A DNA stretch of 64,000 nucleotides, from NCBI RefSeq assembly GCF_005116665.1, contig NZ_SWCJ01000009.1, positions 88,180 through 152,179 of the forward strand, in the 5' to 3' direction. The notes beneath the pieces were generated by a model. That model was not told the DNA's origin, did no database searches, and worked only from the letters and a program-made list of their open reading frames with translations. Source of the DNA: Ferrimonas aestuarii. Its GTDB lineage: Bacteria; Pseudomonadota; Gammaproteobacteria; Enterobacterales; Shewanellaceae. This document shows, piece after piece, positions 28,510 to 38,302 of the stretch (within the stretch, counting starts at the first letter, position 1; every line of letters begins with the position of its first letter). Made by a program: the position numbers and the translations under genes.

Positions 28510-29334
28510 TTACTTGACTACTACATATCGATTCCTGATCGTCCGAATAGTATCACCAAGGATGAGCTTATCTTCAGGAAAATCTAAAACTACATTGATA
28601 ATCTCTGCCATAGCCTGATTGCTGAATCTAAATTCGGTAGGTAGCTGATTTTGTTCATCAAACTTGGCATCAAACGCAAGAACAAAATCTTTATGGTCTG
28701 AGGCTCTGCCATCTAGCACCGCATCAGGGATTTCAACATGTTGTGGTTTTGGTTGAAGCTCTTCAAACTCACCAATGGCTTCTACGACATCAGCCCGTGA
28801 AGGCCAGTATCTTAGATCATATTGGTACGCCAGACTTTCAAGCTCATTTTTTACGTAAGCTCCGAAAAGATAGTTATGCTCTCCGCCTTGCACCAACGAA
28901 TCGACTGCTGTTTGACAATCATATCGGCGAAAGCCAGATAACTCATACAATTCATTCTGGCGTCTTAGCATACCGGCCAGGCGACATGAAAGCTCCGAGA
29001 TATTTTCTTGTAATTTGAGTAACTCACGCCTATTTGTTCTAGCCTGGATAAACTCTTCCTTAGCAAAATCTTCACTCAACCAGATATGTTCCAATGTCAA
29101 CCAAACAGCTTCAGCATTTGGCCTTTCTGATTCATAAAGGATTGCTAGTTTGTCAGCGTAGCCAAACTGATTGATTAGCTCGTTGAACACCTTTTCAAGA
29201 TTTGATGCCTGATCAATCATCCGTTGCATAAGTGGCCAGCGACTCATCCAAATTTTTTTCTCTCGGTTATCTTCAAGTTCCCTTTCTATAAAGGCTACGC
29301 AAAAGTTTGTTGGTAGTTTCGTCAAGATAGGCAC
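28510..29334 (-). CDS. Unrecognised hypothetical protein, AT-rich
   Basis: 274 residues, soluble, mostly helical, acidic at the C-terminal side. It has no signal peptide, membrane segment or motif I recognise; a helical region around residues 105-125 (NRRELLKLQENISELSCRL) could form a short coiled coil. Base composition is clearly more AT-rich than rsx/nth next door, and the next gene downstream in position (29602) shares this and the strand. Acquired accessory DNA is the likeliest reading; a role with its neighbour is a guess. Confidence 0.65.
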   Translation of the reverse strand: MPILTKLPTNFCVAFIERELEDNREKKIWMSRWPLMQRMIDQASNLEKVFNELINQFGYADKLAILYESERPNAEAVWLTLEHIWLSEDFAKEEFIQARTNRRELLKLQENISELSCRLAGMLRRQNELYELSGFRRYDCQTAVDSLVQGGEHNYLFGAYVKNELESLAYQYDLRYWPSRADVVEAIGEFEELQPKPQHVEIPDAVLDGRASDHKDFVLAFDAKFDEQNQLPTEFRFSNQAMAEIINVVLDFPEDKLILGDTIRTIRNRYVVVK

Positions 29335-29601
29335 CTTTGGTTTCTTTATTTCCGCACTAAGATATCACTTAGAAAAACTAGTTGCCGTGTCTCAATGATT
29401 TTATTTATTGCCCTTCAGACACGCACACCGTCTGTCATTGACTTGGACATAACCACGTTAGAGTATCTAGTCTATCCCGAGTGACTTAGATGAGACCATG
29501 ACTGTCCATTCACTTGCTAGTAATTCAACACCGTATAATGCCTATCATTGAGACCTAGGAATCCATTCAACAATTTTAAAAAACAGATTAATCAGTGCAC
29601 A
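29335..29601. other. AT-rich gap between two accessory genes
   Basis: 267 bp with no open frame of note. It probably carries the promoter of the 28510 gene and the 3' end of the 29602 gene transcript. Confidence 0.4.
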
Positions 29602-30975
29602 TCAATTTAAGATTTCGGTATGGTTCAGCTCTGTACATACAGGTTCTTCACCTGCTTGCAAGATCCAAATAGGCCCAGAAAACGCCAATGTATTCAACAC
29701 GATTTTGTGGAATAAGTTTAAACAGGATGATACTTTCTCACGTTCCAGTCTTTCTTGAACCAAATTATCTTCTCGGACCTTGGGGTGAGCACTTTCATTA
29801 CGAAGCTCTTGCCACAACTTCTTATCTGAACTTGTTATTACACCCTGTTCAATTAAGTAATCTAGAGCTTTAGATGCTGTAATATTCTTCCAATAACTTA
29901 CGCTACCCAGAATGCGACTGCGTTGGTCATCGGTTAGCTCAAGCATTTTAATCTGTTGTTTGACCTTATTTACCTCAGCTTCCAACTCTAAGTTATTTCG
30001 TTTTACCTTGATAGCAGGAATATATATATCATTTAAAAGCCCTTCGATAGCGACCGATAGGGTTAGAATCATAATGCTATTCTTTGATTGGAATGAATGC
30101 CACACCCTCTCCCACTGAGAATACATACTCTCAAATTGCCTCGGGTTCTTCTCGCGCAGACTGATAATATTGTCTAATAATTTGTAGTGGTAAACAGCAT
30201 CTCTGTACTTTTTATCAGCAACATATTCGACCATTGGACTAGATGACCGCTGGTGCTTTTGATTGTTAACTATACTGGAAATGATCTCTTGTTTGTCTTC
30301 ACCCATGCGCTTCAGAATATAAACAAACTGAGGCATGGATGCGCTAGAAAACCCAATATAGAACTTCAAACATTGCAAAAGTTCTTCAGGGTCAAAACAT
30401 CCCGTTACACGCACTTCTGTGTAGTCTAGCTTTTTGATCATAGATATTGAATAACCATCCATTTCCAGCACTGTCTGATTCCAACTATGTGATTTTTCAC
30501 CAAGGCTAGAAACCACTGAATTAGACTTGTTAGCAGGGATGTTGAAGTGCTCTGCAAATTCAAAATAAAGATAATTACCTTCTTTTGATTGAAGCGGTTC
30601 AGCGGTAGAGCAGCAATTAATCGACGATAAGAATATGTAGTGATGGACTGGTGGGTATGATGAGTTCATATTTATTTGGATAGAGAAACCGTCAGACACA
30701 TACACGTCGCCGCTTATTGTTTGAGCACGGAGATACAACTTGTGCTCTTCATTTAACGAGTCTTTAGGTAGCCTTTCACCAAACAACGCATGAGGTACAT
30801 TCTCACTGGTGGTGCAAATGAACTCCATGTAGATTGTTCCGACATTGTTAATCTTAATAGTGCCGTGACCGGACATTTTGAGCCCATCATCAATTATTTG
30901 AAAGACTTCGACCTGAACGCAATGCAGAACCAACTCACCAGTACGAAGCTGTTCGGTTTCCTTACCTATTGTCAT
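29602..30975 (-). CDS. Large HEPN-like protein, candidate RNase
   Basis: 457 residues, soluble. Residues 1-240 form a beta-rich N-terminal part that I do not recognise. Residues about 255-430 are helical and end in a motif Arg392-Asn-x-x-x-His397 (RNESAH), the canonical Rx4H of HEPN ribonucleases, within KKLWQELRNESAHPK. The two-part layout recalls ApeA-like anti-phage proteins and other abortive-infection RNases; that link is inferred. AT-rich coding sequence and a location between conserved nth and the lipase locus support horizontal origin. The ribosome site is weak (GGTGGT). Confidence 0.6.
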   Translation of the reverse strand: MTIGKETEQLRTGELVLHCVQVEVFQIIDDGLKMSGHGTIKINNVGTIYMEFICTTSENVPHALFGERLPKDSLNEEHKLYLRAQTISGDVYVSDGFSIQINMNSSYPPVHHYIFLSSINCCSTAEPLQSKEGNYLYFEFAEHFNIPANKSNSVVSSLGEKSHSWNQTVLEMDGYSISMIKKLDYTEVRVTGCFDPEELLQCLKFYIGFSSASMPQFVYILKRMGEDKQEIISSIVNNQKHQRSSSPMVEYVADKKYRDAVYHYKLLDNIISLREKNPRQFESMYSQWERVWHSFQSKNSIMILTLSVAIEGLLNDIYIPAIKVKRNNLELEAEVNKVKQQIKMLELTDDQRSRILGSVSYWKNITASKALDYLIEQGVITSSDKKLWQELRNESAHPKVREDNLVQERLEREKVSSCLNLFHKIVLNTLAFSGPIWILQAGEEPVCTELNHTEILN

Positions 30976-31053
30976 ACTAACACCACCATTAAATTTACGG
31001 GTATTATCGCACTAAATGCAAACAATGATAAGCGTCTGAATTACATTACATAA

Positions 31054-31395
31054 TTTTCCGACTTCAAACTGATGTTCCCTAGATTCTGTAGACACATTTC
31101 ATGCATAAACAAAATTTGGTCAAATGACGAGTTAATTCAATAAGGAGAAATGTTTGTTCTAACCAATAAAGGAGCAATACTTAAGTTGAATCCACTTCAG
31201 CATTTCAGTTTTAGACTGGCCTCATGCCATCGCCACAGCTGCAAAAACTTCATTTTCCCCTGCTAAAATGTTGAGCCTCCTCACCCTTTTTCAACGCCAA
31301 TCCAACTAGTTAGATTCGAATCTCCTCCAAGTTGAAAAGCACAAACTGAGTTGCTAAAAAGCAACCACCTGTAATAACAACAACCCGGAGGATGT
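31054..31395. other. Upstream region of lipase gene 1
   Basis: About 340 bp, AT-rich on the left, with no gene. It ends in a strong CCGGAGGATGT ribosome site for the lipase. No clear promoter was picked out. Confidence 0.4.
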
Positions 31396-32325
31396 ATGAC
31401 GTTACGTTCGATACTCTTTGTTGGCCTGGTGACAATCACCGCCCTAATCACGCCGCCAGCCTACAGTAATACCGACAGTCAAACCCAATACCCGATTGTT
31501 CTGGTGCATGGCCTGTTTGGCTTTGATGACATTCTTGGCATTGACTACTTCTATGGCATCCCACAAGCGCTAACCGAAGAAGGCGCGACGGTTTTTGTTC
31601 CTGCGGTATCCGCGGCCAATACCACCGAGGTGCGCGGCGAACAACTGCTCAATGAAGTCGAGCGTATCTTGGCATTGACCGGGGCCAAAAAGGTCAACCT
31701 TATCGGCCACAGCCACGGTGGACCTACCGTTCGTTACGTCGCCTCTGTTGCACCCCATCTGGTTGCCTCGATCACCTCTGTGGGCGGCGTAAACTGGGGC
31801 ACTGAAGTGGCCGATGCCATGCGCGGTAAACTTGAGCCCGGCTCGCTGCCAGAGAGCTCCATCTCTGATGCGGCCAACGCCTTGGTTAACTTGATGGAGA
31901 TTCTCTCCGGAAACCAAGGGCTGCCAACCGACTCTATTGCCGCCACGGAATCTCTAACCACCGTGGGCACCCTAGCCTTTAACGCCAAATACCCTGAAGG
32001 AGTTCCCAGCCAATATTGCGGAACCGCACCAATGGTGGCTGATAACGGCGTTTACTACTTTTCGTGGAGTGGAAGTCGAAAAATCACCAACGTACTTGAT
32101 CCCAGTGATGCGCCAATGAAACTCACCGGCCTCATCATCCCCGGCGACAGCGATGGCCTGGTCTCCAGCTGCAGCTCCCGCCTTGGCTACGTGATAAACG
32201 ATCACTACCGGATGAATCACCTCGATGAGGTCAATCAAGCTTTTGGCCTGCACCACCTGTGGGAAACCGACCCTAAACAGGTCTTCCTTGAGCACGCTCA
32301 TCGACTCAAGTCGTTAGGTCTTTAA
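31396..32325 (+). CDS. lipA: Secreted triacylglycerol lipase, family I (paralogue 1)
   Basis: 309 residues. Signal peptide 1-24 ending AYS. Alpha/beta hydrolase with oxyanion VLVHGLFGFDD, nucleophile Ser106 in GHSHGG, acid in the DGLVSSCSS segment and His in NHLDEVNQ. Two cysteines (QYCGTAP and SSCSS) suit the conserved disulphide of Pseudomonas/Burkholderia-type lipases. These fold in the periplasm with a dedicated steric foldase and leave by type II secretion. The foldase gene begins one base inside its stop. Closely similar to the lipase at 36458. Confidence 0.93.
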   Translation: MTLRSILFVGLVTITALITPPAYSNTDSQTQYPIVLVHGLFGFDDILGIDYFYGIPQALTEEGATVFVPAVSAANTTEVRGEQLLNEVERILALTGAKKVNLIGHSHGGPTVRYVASVAPHLVASITSVGGVNWGTEVADAMRGKLEPGSLPESSISDAANALVNLMEILSGNQGLPTDSIAATESLTTVGTLAFNAKYPEGVPSQYCGTAPMVADNGVYYFSWSGSRKITNVLDPSDAPMKLTGLIIPGDSDGLVSSCSSRLGYVINDHYRMNHLDEVNQAFGLHHLWETDPKQVFLEHAHRLKSLGL

Positions 32326-33227
32326 TGGCTAACCGTGTGACGCACGCAGTGCTGGTGGCAGCGCCAGCACTGCTTATCGTTGGCATTTGGCTCAACAGCT
32401 CATTGCCGAGTATTGATGACACCCCCAGCGTTGCTTCCCACCACGAGGAGCCACTGACGCCAACGGTTCATTCCGCCAATAGCTTGCCCGCCGCCGCCGT
32501 GCCACTTGCGCTGTCTCAGTTAGAGCGATGGATATTTCAGGCAAATGGCACCACTGCCAGCCAAATCCTCACCTTCATCAGCCAACAGATATCCCACCTG
32601 CCTGCAGAGCAACAACAGCAAATCCTCGACTTGGCAACGCGCTTCATCGCCTACAAAGGCGCCCTGGTCGAGCTGGCCGATGGCAAATATGAGGCACAAT
32701 TTAATGCCGAGGCTCTCGGAAAGCAGTTAGAGCAAAAACGGCAACTTCAATATCAGTTTTTCACCGAAGATCAGGTAGAACAGCTGTTTTCAAAACAACA
32801 CCAACAAGATGCAGCGTCATTAGAGCGGTTGCAGATTCGTCAAGATACCCCAGAGTCCAGTAACGAGCGCTGGCAATTGATTGAACAGCAAATCTCGCAG
32901 CAATCGCCGTTAGAGCAGCGTGCGTTTGCTCCAAGCGTTCAGATGCGCCACCTCGAACGGATGATGGAAGAGGAGCCAGGCACCATCAGCCGAGAAGCGC
33001 TGGTATCTGAATTTGGCGAAGCCGCCGGTGAGCGTCTGCATCAAACGGTGACCCAACAAGAGCGCTGGCAGCAGCAACTGTCTCAGGCTCAAGCTGAGCT
33101 TGACGTCATCATGCAAAATGACACGGGCAAGCCGCGACAACAGGCCATCGACGAGCTAATAAACACGTTTGAACCCCATAAGCGCCGACGAGCGCAGGCA
33201 CTATTGGGTTTGCTCGACACCAAGTGA
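32325..33227 (+). CDS. lif: Lipase-specific foldase (Lif), paralogue 1
   Basis: 300 residues. N-terminal membrane anchor (about 7-25), a Pro/Ala-rich linker, then a long helical domain wrapping the lipase. The tail FEPHKRRRAQALLGLLD fits the Lif C-terminus. The family's signature RxxFDY(F/C)LSA is reduced here to RWIFQANGT: Arg and Phe remain, Asp-Tyr and Leu-Ser-Ala do not. Overlapping start with the lipase stop (TAATG) implies coupled translation. Confidence 0.88.
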   Translation: MANRVTHAVLVAAPALLIVGIWLNSSLPSIDDTPSVASHHEEPLTPTVHSANSLPAAAVPLALSQLERWIFQANGTTASQILTFISQQISHLPAEQQQQILDLATRFIAYKGALVELADGKYEAQFNAEALGKQLEQKRQLQYQFFTEDQVEQLFSKQHQQDAASLERLQIRQDTPESSNERWQLIEQQISQQSPLEQRAFAPSVQMRHLERMMEEEPGTISREALVSEFGEAAGERLHQTVTQQERWQQQLSQAQAELDVIMQNDTGKPRQQAIDELINTFEPHKRRRAQALLGLLDTK

Positions 33228-33652
33228 AATAATGCGTAGCTTTTGCACCAAAGAGCGCCTTAGCAACGCGGCCTATAGTTCTCCCCCTATCGACTCTCAA
33301 TACGCATTGTGCGACTAAAGTAGATGCGGCCAGTTACCCAGATTCTGGCAGTCTCTGTATTCGAGCGAGCTTTTGACTTGATACCATGTTCACTTAAAAG
33401 GCTCGCTTTAACGAAAAAAAGAGTTGAAAGAACATGCCCAAACCAACTCTCAATCCGCACTTCAATTTTAGAAGTTCAAATACGAACTGGCTGACTCCGA
33501 ACAAGAGATCCCACATCAAATAAGTGAGCATTCTCTTAAAAAATCACAGCATCAAACAAAGTGTACTATACAGCAACATGTTCGCAGCTTTTAAACATGC
33601 TGATAGATTAACCACAAACAATCTATTATATAATTCAACTCATTAAGGATCG
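33228..33652. other. Gap between foldase 1 and the amidohydrolase
   Basis: About 425 bp with no gene. A spaced inverted repeat AGCGAGCTTTT (33364-33374) and AAAAGGCTCGCT (33396-33407) could act as a transcript hairpin. The right part becomes AT-rich toward the next gene. Confidence 0.4.
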
Positions 33653-36082
33653 ATGATGAAGAAGCCAACCTATTTATCTTGCTTATTAGGTTTATTACTA
33701 CTGCCTGCATGTAATTCTAGCAACCAAGAATTAACTCAGTCACCGAAAAAACAACAGAGCTCAGTCGATGTTTTGGTGTTTCATAATGGTGATATTATCA
33801 CGGTTGACGACAATACAAAATTCAGTATAAGTCAAAAAGAAAAATACGCCGTTCTGGTTGAGGGTGACACAATTAAACAAATTGCTCCTAAAGTAAAGAT
33901 TGACTATATCATTGACCAAAAGTACGCAAATTCAAATAATTACAACGTTCAATACCTTAATTTAGATGGCAAAACACTAATGCCGGGATTTATCGAACCT
34001 CATGCTCACCTACAACTCACTGCCCAAGCTGGTTCAGTAAAAAATCTCATGCCATGTTTACCGAATAAATATCAGAGTCAGCTCTACGACGATTATGGTT
34101 GGTTCTATTATCCAAAAGACGAGAATGGCAAGTCACCAACATGTTACTTGTATTTGCATGATGCTATCGCCAGTGTGACCAATGAAGAACAAGATAGTGG
34201 AAATTGGCTCCTAGGCAATGGCTTAGATCCTTCCCGAATGCTTTGGGAAGCACCTTCCGAAGAACACCCTTATAAACTAAACGATAACCGGGACTTCCTC
34301 AAATTCCCAATGAATTACTTATTGAACAAAGACGATGAAGAGATAACAAACAATCCTGTATTTATATTTGATCAATCTGGCCACTTAGCTTACGCCAACA
34401 TGCGAGCATTTAAAGATACGGGGTTTTGTAATGCAAAGATATCAGCCGACCAAATTAAGTCCCTCAGTAAAGAGGCTCAAGCAATGGTTGATAACGCTTA
34501 CCAAACTATCGACCAAAGCATAACATTGGAGTGCGAGGGCACTAAAGATGAGATGATGGCGAATCAGGAAGTACTAAAACAACTTTGTTTTGACGATGGC
34601 AGTGTCGGAATAGCGGAAAATGACCAAGGTAAGTGGCAGTACTCTGGCCTAATCAGTGAAGCCAGCGCTTACATGATATTTGCTAACGCGATGCTATCAA
34701 GCAACAACAGTAAACAAACAAATATTCGAAATATGATAAAACACGCTCCTGATGCTAGTTTAAATTCAGGTTGCCCATTGGCCAATAGCCACGCTGCTCC
34801 TGGCACGATTAGCCCCGATGAGCATAAGAAATTAATGACTACCATGAAATACATTCTCAACACCTCATCACAACAGGGTGTGACCACATTCGTTGAGGGT
34901 GGTACAACAAACGAAATGGCAGCGAATTACATAAACCTCGTTGTTAATGATGAAGCTGATACACGCATTCGTTCTCTTTATGATTGGCGCGAAGTAAATA
35001 AAAATACCACTCGGATATCAATGAATGATAAAACCTATAAAGGAATGTTCTCAGCGGAAGGAATTAAACTATGGTCGGATGGCTCTACTCAAGGTTGCAC
35101 GGCAAATTTAATGGATGAGTATAGTGAAGATGGGCTTTGTGAAGTAAACCCAGATGGTCATACCGATTATAATCAGGAACAGATACAAAATAATTTACAG
35201 AATCTGGCTGATTGTGGTTGGTACTTTAATATTCATGCTAACGGAGATCAGGCAATCACCGATTCAGCAGGAGCACTTATCAATATGTATGATTCGTCTC
35301 GTCAAAATGTGTCGGATTGTAAAGATAATCTAAACGACATGAATTATAGCCAACTTCATCACACAATCATTCACTCTACAGTAAACCAAAATGGCGACAG
35401 CCGGCTCAATATCAATAAAGAGATTCCGTTGAATGATAAAGCTAAAGAGTGCTTAAAACAGGCAAATGGCAATAGTATTGTTGAAACCTACTGCATTGCG
35501 AGAAATTATTTACCAAACCTATCCTCCAGTCACTTAGCAGGTCATATTGCATATTGGGGCGAGTCGATGAAAAATGAACTGGGCGATAATCGAGGTAACA
35601 ATATTGCACCAATGGGGGACGAATCGAAAGCGCAGATCCCATTTTCATTACACAGTGATTTAAGCATTAGCCCCTTGTATCCGCTTTGGTTTATAGAGCA
35701 AGCGGTTACTCGTGAAACGTGGCAATACCCTAACTTGTCGGATTCAGATGCGCACGTTCTGGGCTCGAAACAGAAAATATCAGTCGAAGATGCGATTAAA
35801 GCGGTAACGATCGTACCGGCCCAACAACATAATATCGGTGATAAGCTTGGTTCCATACGAGAGGGGAAGCTCGCTGACCTTATTGTTTTAGATAAAAATC
35901 CGTTAGACTTCGGCTCAGACGGGGAATATAAATCAACCGAGATTCATACCATTAATGTTGAGTGCAGTTTTATTTCAGGAAAAGAGGTTGATTGGTACAA
36001 CCTACCTCTTTTACAAGACAACATAGAACAAAAAGAAACCTCAAACTGTCAAACTAGTCCAGAGCGTTTATCTCAACTGTAA
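33653..36082 (+). CDS. Amidohydrolase family 3 lipoprotein
   Basis: 809 residues. Lipoprotein signal with lipobox LLPAC (Cys22). Metal-dependent hydrolase of the YtcJ-like amidohydrolase 3 group: N-terminal beta-sandwich strand FHNGDIITVDD, metal-binding HAH in PGFIEPHAHLQL, a central barrel, DGSTQGCTANL, and the C-terminal GSIREGKLADLIVLDKNPL return strand. It is 200 or more residues longer than usual YtcJ-type enzymes through several Asn/Asp-rich insertions. AT-rich codon use contrasts with the flanking lipases. Function: probable hydrolysis of an amide or imide substrate, outer membrane or periplasm. Confidence 0.8.
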   Translation: MMKKPTYLSCLLGLLLLPACNSSNQELTQSPKKQQSSVDVLVFHNGDIITVDDNTKFSISQKEKYAVLVEGDTIKQIAPKVKIDYIIDQKYANSNNYNVQYLNLDGKTLMPGFIEPHAHLQLTAQAGSVKNLMPCLPNKYQSQLYDDYGWFYYPKDENGKSPTCYLYLHDAIASVTNEEQDSGNWLLGNGLDPSRMLWEAPSEEHPYKLNDNRDFLKFPMNYLLNKDDEEITNNPVFIFDQSGHLAYANMRAFKDTGFCNAKISADQIKSLSKEAQAMVDNAYQTIDQSITLECEGTKDEMMANQEVLKQLCFDDGSVGIAENDQGKWQYSGLISEASAYMIFANAMLSSNNSKQTNIRNMIKHAPDASLNSGCPLANSHAAPGTISPDEHKKLMTTMKYILNTSSQQGVTTFVEGGTTNEMAANYINLVVNDEADTRIRSLYDWREVNKNTTRISMNDKTYKGMFSAEGIKLWSDGSTQGCTANLMDEYSEDGLCEVNPDGHTDYNQEQIQNNLQNLADCGWYFNIHANGDQAITDSAGALINMYDSSRQNVSDCKDNLNDMNYSQLHHTIIHSTVNQNGDSRLNINKEIPLNDKAKECLKQANGNSIVETYCIARNYLPNLSSSHLAGHIAYWGESMKNELGDNRGNNIAPMGDESKAQIPFSLHSDLSISPLYPLWFIEQAVTRETWQYPNLSDSDAHVLGSKQKISVEDAIKAVTIVPAQQHNIGDKLGSIREGKLADLIVLDKNPLDFGSDGEYKSTEIHTINVECSFISGKEVDWYNLPLLQDNIEQKETSNCQTSPERLSQL

Positions 36083-36457
36083 CCCTGTATTGGTGGCGCT
36101 AAATTATTAAGCGTCACCTTTCCTAAAGTGGTACTCCATTACGAATTAGCCTGTTCAGCTTCGGGGAGAATTTCTCTTTAAGTGGCTGTTCTCAAGGCAA
36201 ACCTTTGTCCGAAATTACCTTGCATGAAAGTAACCATCGACTCTTGCACTCCGTTCTCCTACAGCAACTCAAGAGATCGGCCCACAGGCTCTACTTTTAT
36301 TAAGCCTTTGTTTTAAAGGTCTTATTTTCCAAACCACTCATCAGACCAGTAATTGCATTCACCCATGAGTTTTGCTAAAAAATGCTCACAACCCTTACCA
36401 AAACGATTAAGAAATTTGTCTGTTTAATCTAATTGGTGTTTATCATCAGGAGGATGT
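36083..36457. other. Gap between the amidohydrolase and lipase 2
   Basis: 375 bp. An imperfect hairpin GGTGGCGCT/AGCGTCACC (36092-36118) followed by TTTCC may end the amidohydrolase transcript. The AGGAGGATGT ribosome site of lipase 2 matches that of lipase 1. Confidence 0.45.
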
Positions 36458-37390
36458 ATGACCTTTCGATCGTTGATGCTAGGAAGCTTATTATTGGCCG
36501 CCACTGTGGCAACTTCCCTGCCCGCCTACAGCAACACAGATAGCCAAACCCGTTACCCCATTGTATTAGTCCACGGACTCTTCGGCTTTGATGCCATCCT
36601 CGGTATCGATTATTTCTACGGCATTCCCCAAGCACTGAGCCGTGAAGGCGCCACAGTGTACATTCCCAGCGTATCACCGGCCAATGCCACCGAAGTTCGG
36701 GGCGAACAGTTATTGGCTGAAGTTGAACGCATTCTGGCGCTGAGCGGCGCAGACAAGGTCAATCTCATCGGCCACAGTCATGGCAGCCCAACGGCACGTT
36801 ATGTGGCTTCAGTGGCACCGCATTTGGTTGCGTCAGTGACCTCGGTTGGCGGCGTAAACTGGGGCTCAGAAGTGGCCGATGCACTTCGAGGAGTGCTTGA
36901 GCCTGAGTCCGTTTCCGAGCAAATTGCCGCCGATGCCGCCAACGCCCTATCCGGCTTGTTGGCACTGTTGTCGGGCAACAGCGACCTACCCGCCGATTCC
37001 ATCGCTGCCACAGAATCGCTGACCACCGCAGGCACCCTCGCCTTCAATGCCAAATACCCTGAAGGGGTTCCCAGCCAATATTGCGGAACCGCACCTATGG
37101 TTGCTGATAATGGCGTTTACTATTTTTCATGGAGCGGGCGACGCCAAGTCACCAATTTACTGGATCCCTCCGACCCCTTTCTTGCCATCACTGGATTAGT
37201 GATTCCAGGGGAAGACGACGGCTTAGTCTCCAGTTGCAGCTCTCGCTTGGGCTACGTCATCAATGATGGATTTCGCATGAACCACCTCGATGAGGTCAAT
37301 CAAGCGCTGGGCCTGCACCACTTATGGGAAACCGACCCCAAACAGGTTTTTCTCGAGCACGCACGTCGTCTTAAGTCATTAAACTTGTGA
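36458..37390 (+). CDS. lipA: Secreted triacylglycerol lipase, family I (paralogue 2)
   Basis: 310 residues. Signal peptide ending in AYS, HGLFGFD oxyanion region, nucleophile GHSHGS (the residue after the last Gly differs from paralogue 1), acid in DGLVSSCSS and His in NHLDEVNQ. The two lipases are similar throughout, and a long stretch around AKYPEGVPSQYCGTAPM is almost identical at the DNA level. Translationally coupled with the foldase at 37387. Confidence 0.93.
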   Translation: MTFRSLMLGSLLLAATVATSLPAYSNTDSQTRYPIVLVHGLFGFDAILGIDYFYGIPQALSREGATVYIPSVSPANATEVRGEQLLAEVERILALSGADKVNLIGHSHGSPTARYVASVAPHLVASVTSVGGVNWGSEVADALRGVLEPESVSEQIAADAANALSGLLALLSGNSDLPADSIAATESLTTAGTLAFNAKYPEGVPSQYCGTAPMVADNGVYYFSWSGRRQVTNLLDPSDPFLAITGLVIPGEDDGLVSSCSSRLGYVINDGFRMNHLDEVNQALGLHHLWETDPKQVFLEHARRLKSLNL

Positions 37391-38298
37391 TTGCTCCCGT
37401 CATGGTTAGGCCAATGCTGGTGCTCATGCTTGCATTGGTCGCCCTCATGTTAAGCGCTTGGCTGGCATCATTTTTTAAGGCTGCCACGCCAGCGCCCGCT
37501 TTTGACGCACCTTTGGGCCAGATAACCTTGGCGCAATCTCAGCTCAGAACCGCACCAAGCAAGGCTGCGCCTTTAACTCTGGGGCAACTGCAGCGATGGC
37601 TGTTTGAAGCTGACAGCCGAGATCCTCAGCAGATACTGGCGTTTATTGAGGCCAAAACCTCGCATCTCACTCATGAAGGGCAGCACAAGGTGTTGGCGCT
37701 AGCGCAGCGATACATCGCTTACAAAGCCGCTCTGTTTGAACTGGCGGATGGCAAATATGAAGCGCAGTTCACCGCAGAGTCTTTGCAGCGTCAATTGCAA
37801 CAACGACACCAACTCCAACATCAGTTTTTCACTGATGAACAGGTTGAATCGCTGTTTGGGGAGCAGCACCAGCAAGATTACGCCGCCATCGAACGGTTAC
37901 AGCTTCGGCAAGATTCGCAGCTGTCCGACACTGAACGCTGGCGCTTAGTGGAGGCTCAGATCCAACAGCAACCTGTGGCTACGCAACAGGCCTTTGAGCC
38001 CAGCATTCAGATTCGAAACTTATCTCATCAGATAAACCGCGGCGGAACAATAAGCCGAGATCAACTGGTGTCGGAATTTGGCGAACAAACCGGTGAGCGC
38101 CTCGCGCAAACCCTTGATTCTCAGCAGCGCTGGCAAGTCCAACTGACCGATGCCAAACAGCAACTTGAAGCGATATCAGGGATAACCAATAGTGCTGACC
38201 GCCAACAGGCCATCGACGAGCTAATAAACACGTTTGAACCCCATCAGCGCCGGCGAGCGCAGGCGCTATTGGGTTTGCTCGATGGCTCGGTGCAATAA
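37387..38298 (+). CDS. lif: Lipase-specific foldase (Lif), paralogue 2
   Basis: 303 residues; a GTG start overlaps the lipase stop by four bases. Membrane anchor at about 8-25, then helical chaperone domain. The signature is again degenerate (RWLFEADSR). The last 25 codons are nearly identical in DNA to those of foldase 1, while the middle has drifted. Confidence 0.88.
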   Translation: MIAPVMVRPMLVLMLALVALMLSAWLASFFKAATPAPAFDAPLGQITLAQSQLRTAPSKAAPLTLGQLQRWLFEADSRDPQQILAFIEAKTSHLTHEGQHKVLALAQRYIAYKAALFELADGKYEAQFTAESLQRQLQQRHQLQHQFFTDEQVESLFGEQHQQDYAAIERLQLRQDSQLSDTERWRLVEAQIQQQPVATQQAFEPSIQIRNLSHQINRGGTISRDQLVSEFGEQTGERLAQTLDSQQRWQVQLTDAKQQLEAISGITNSADRQQAIDELINTFEPHQRRRAQALLGLLDGSVQ

Positions 38299-38302
38299 GA
38301 GG

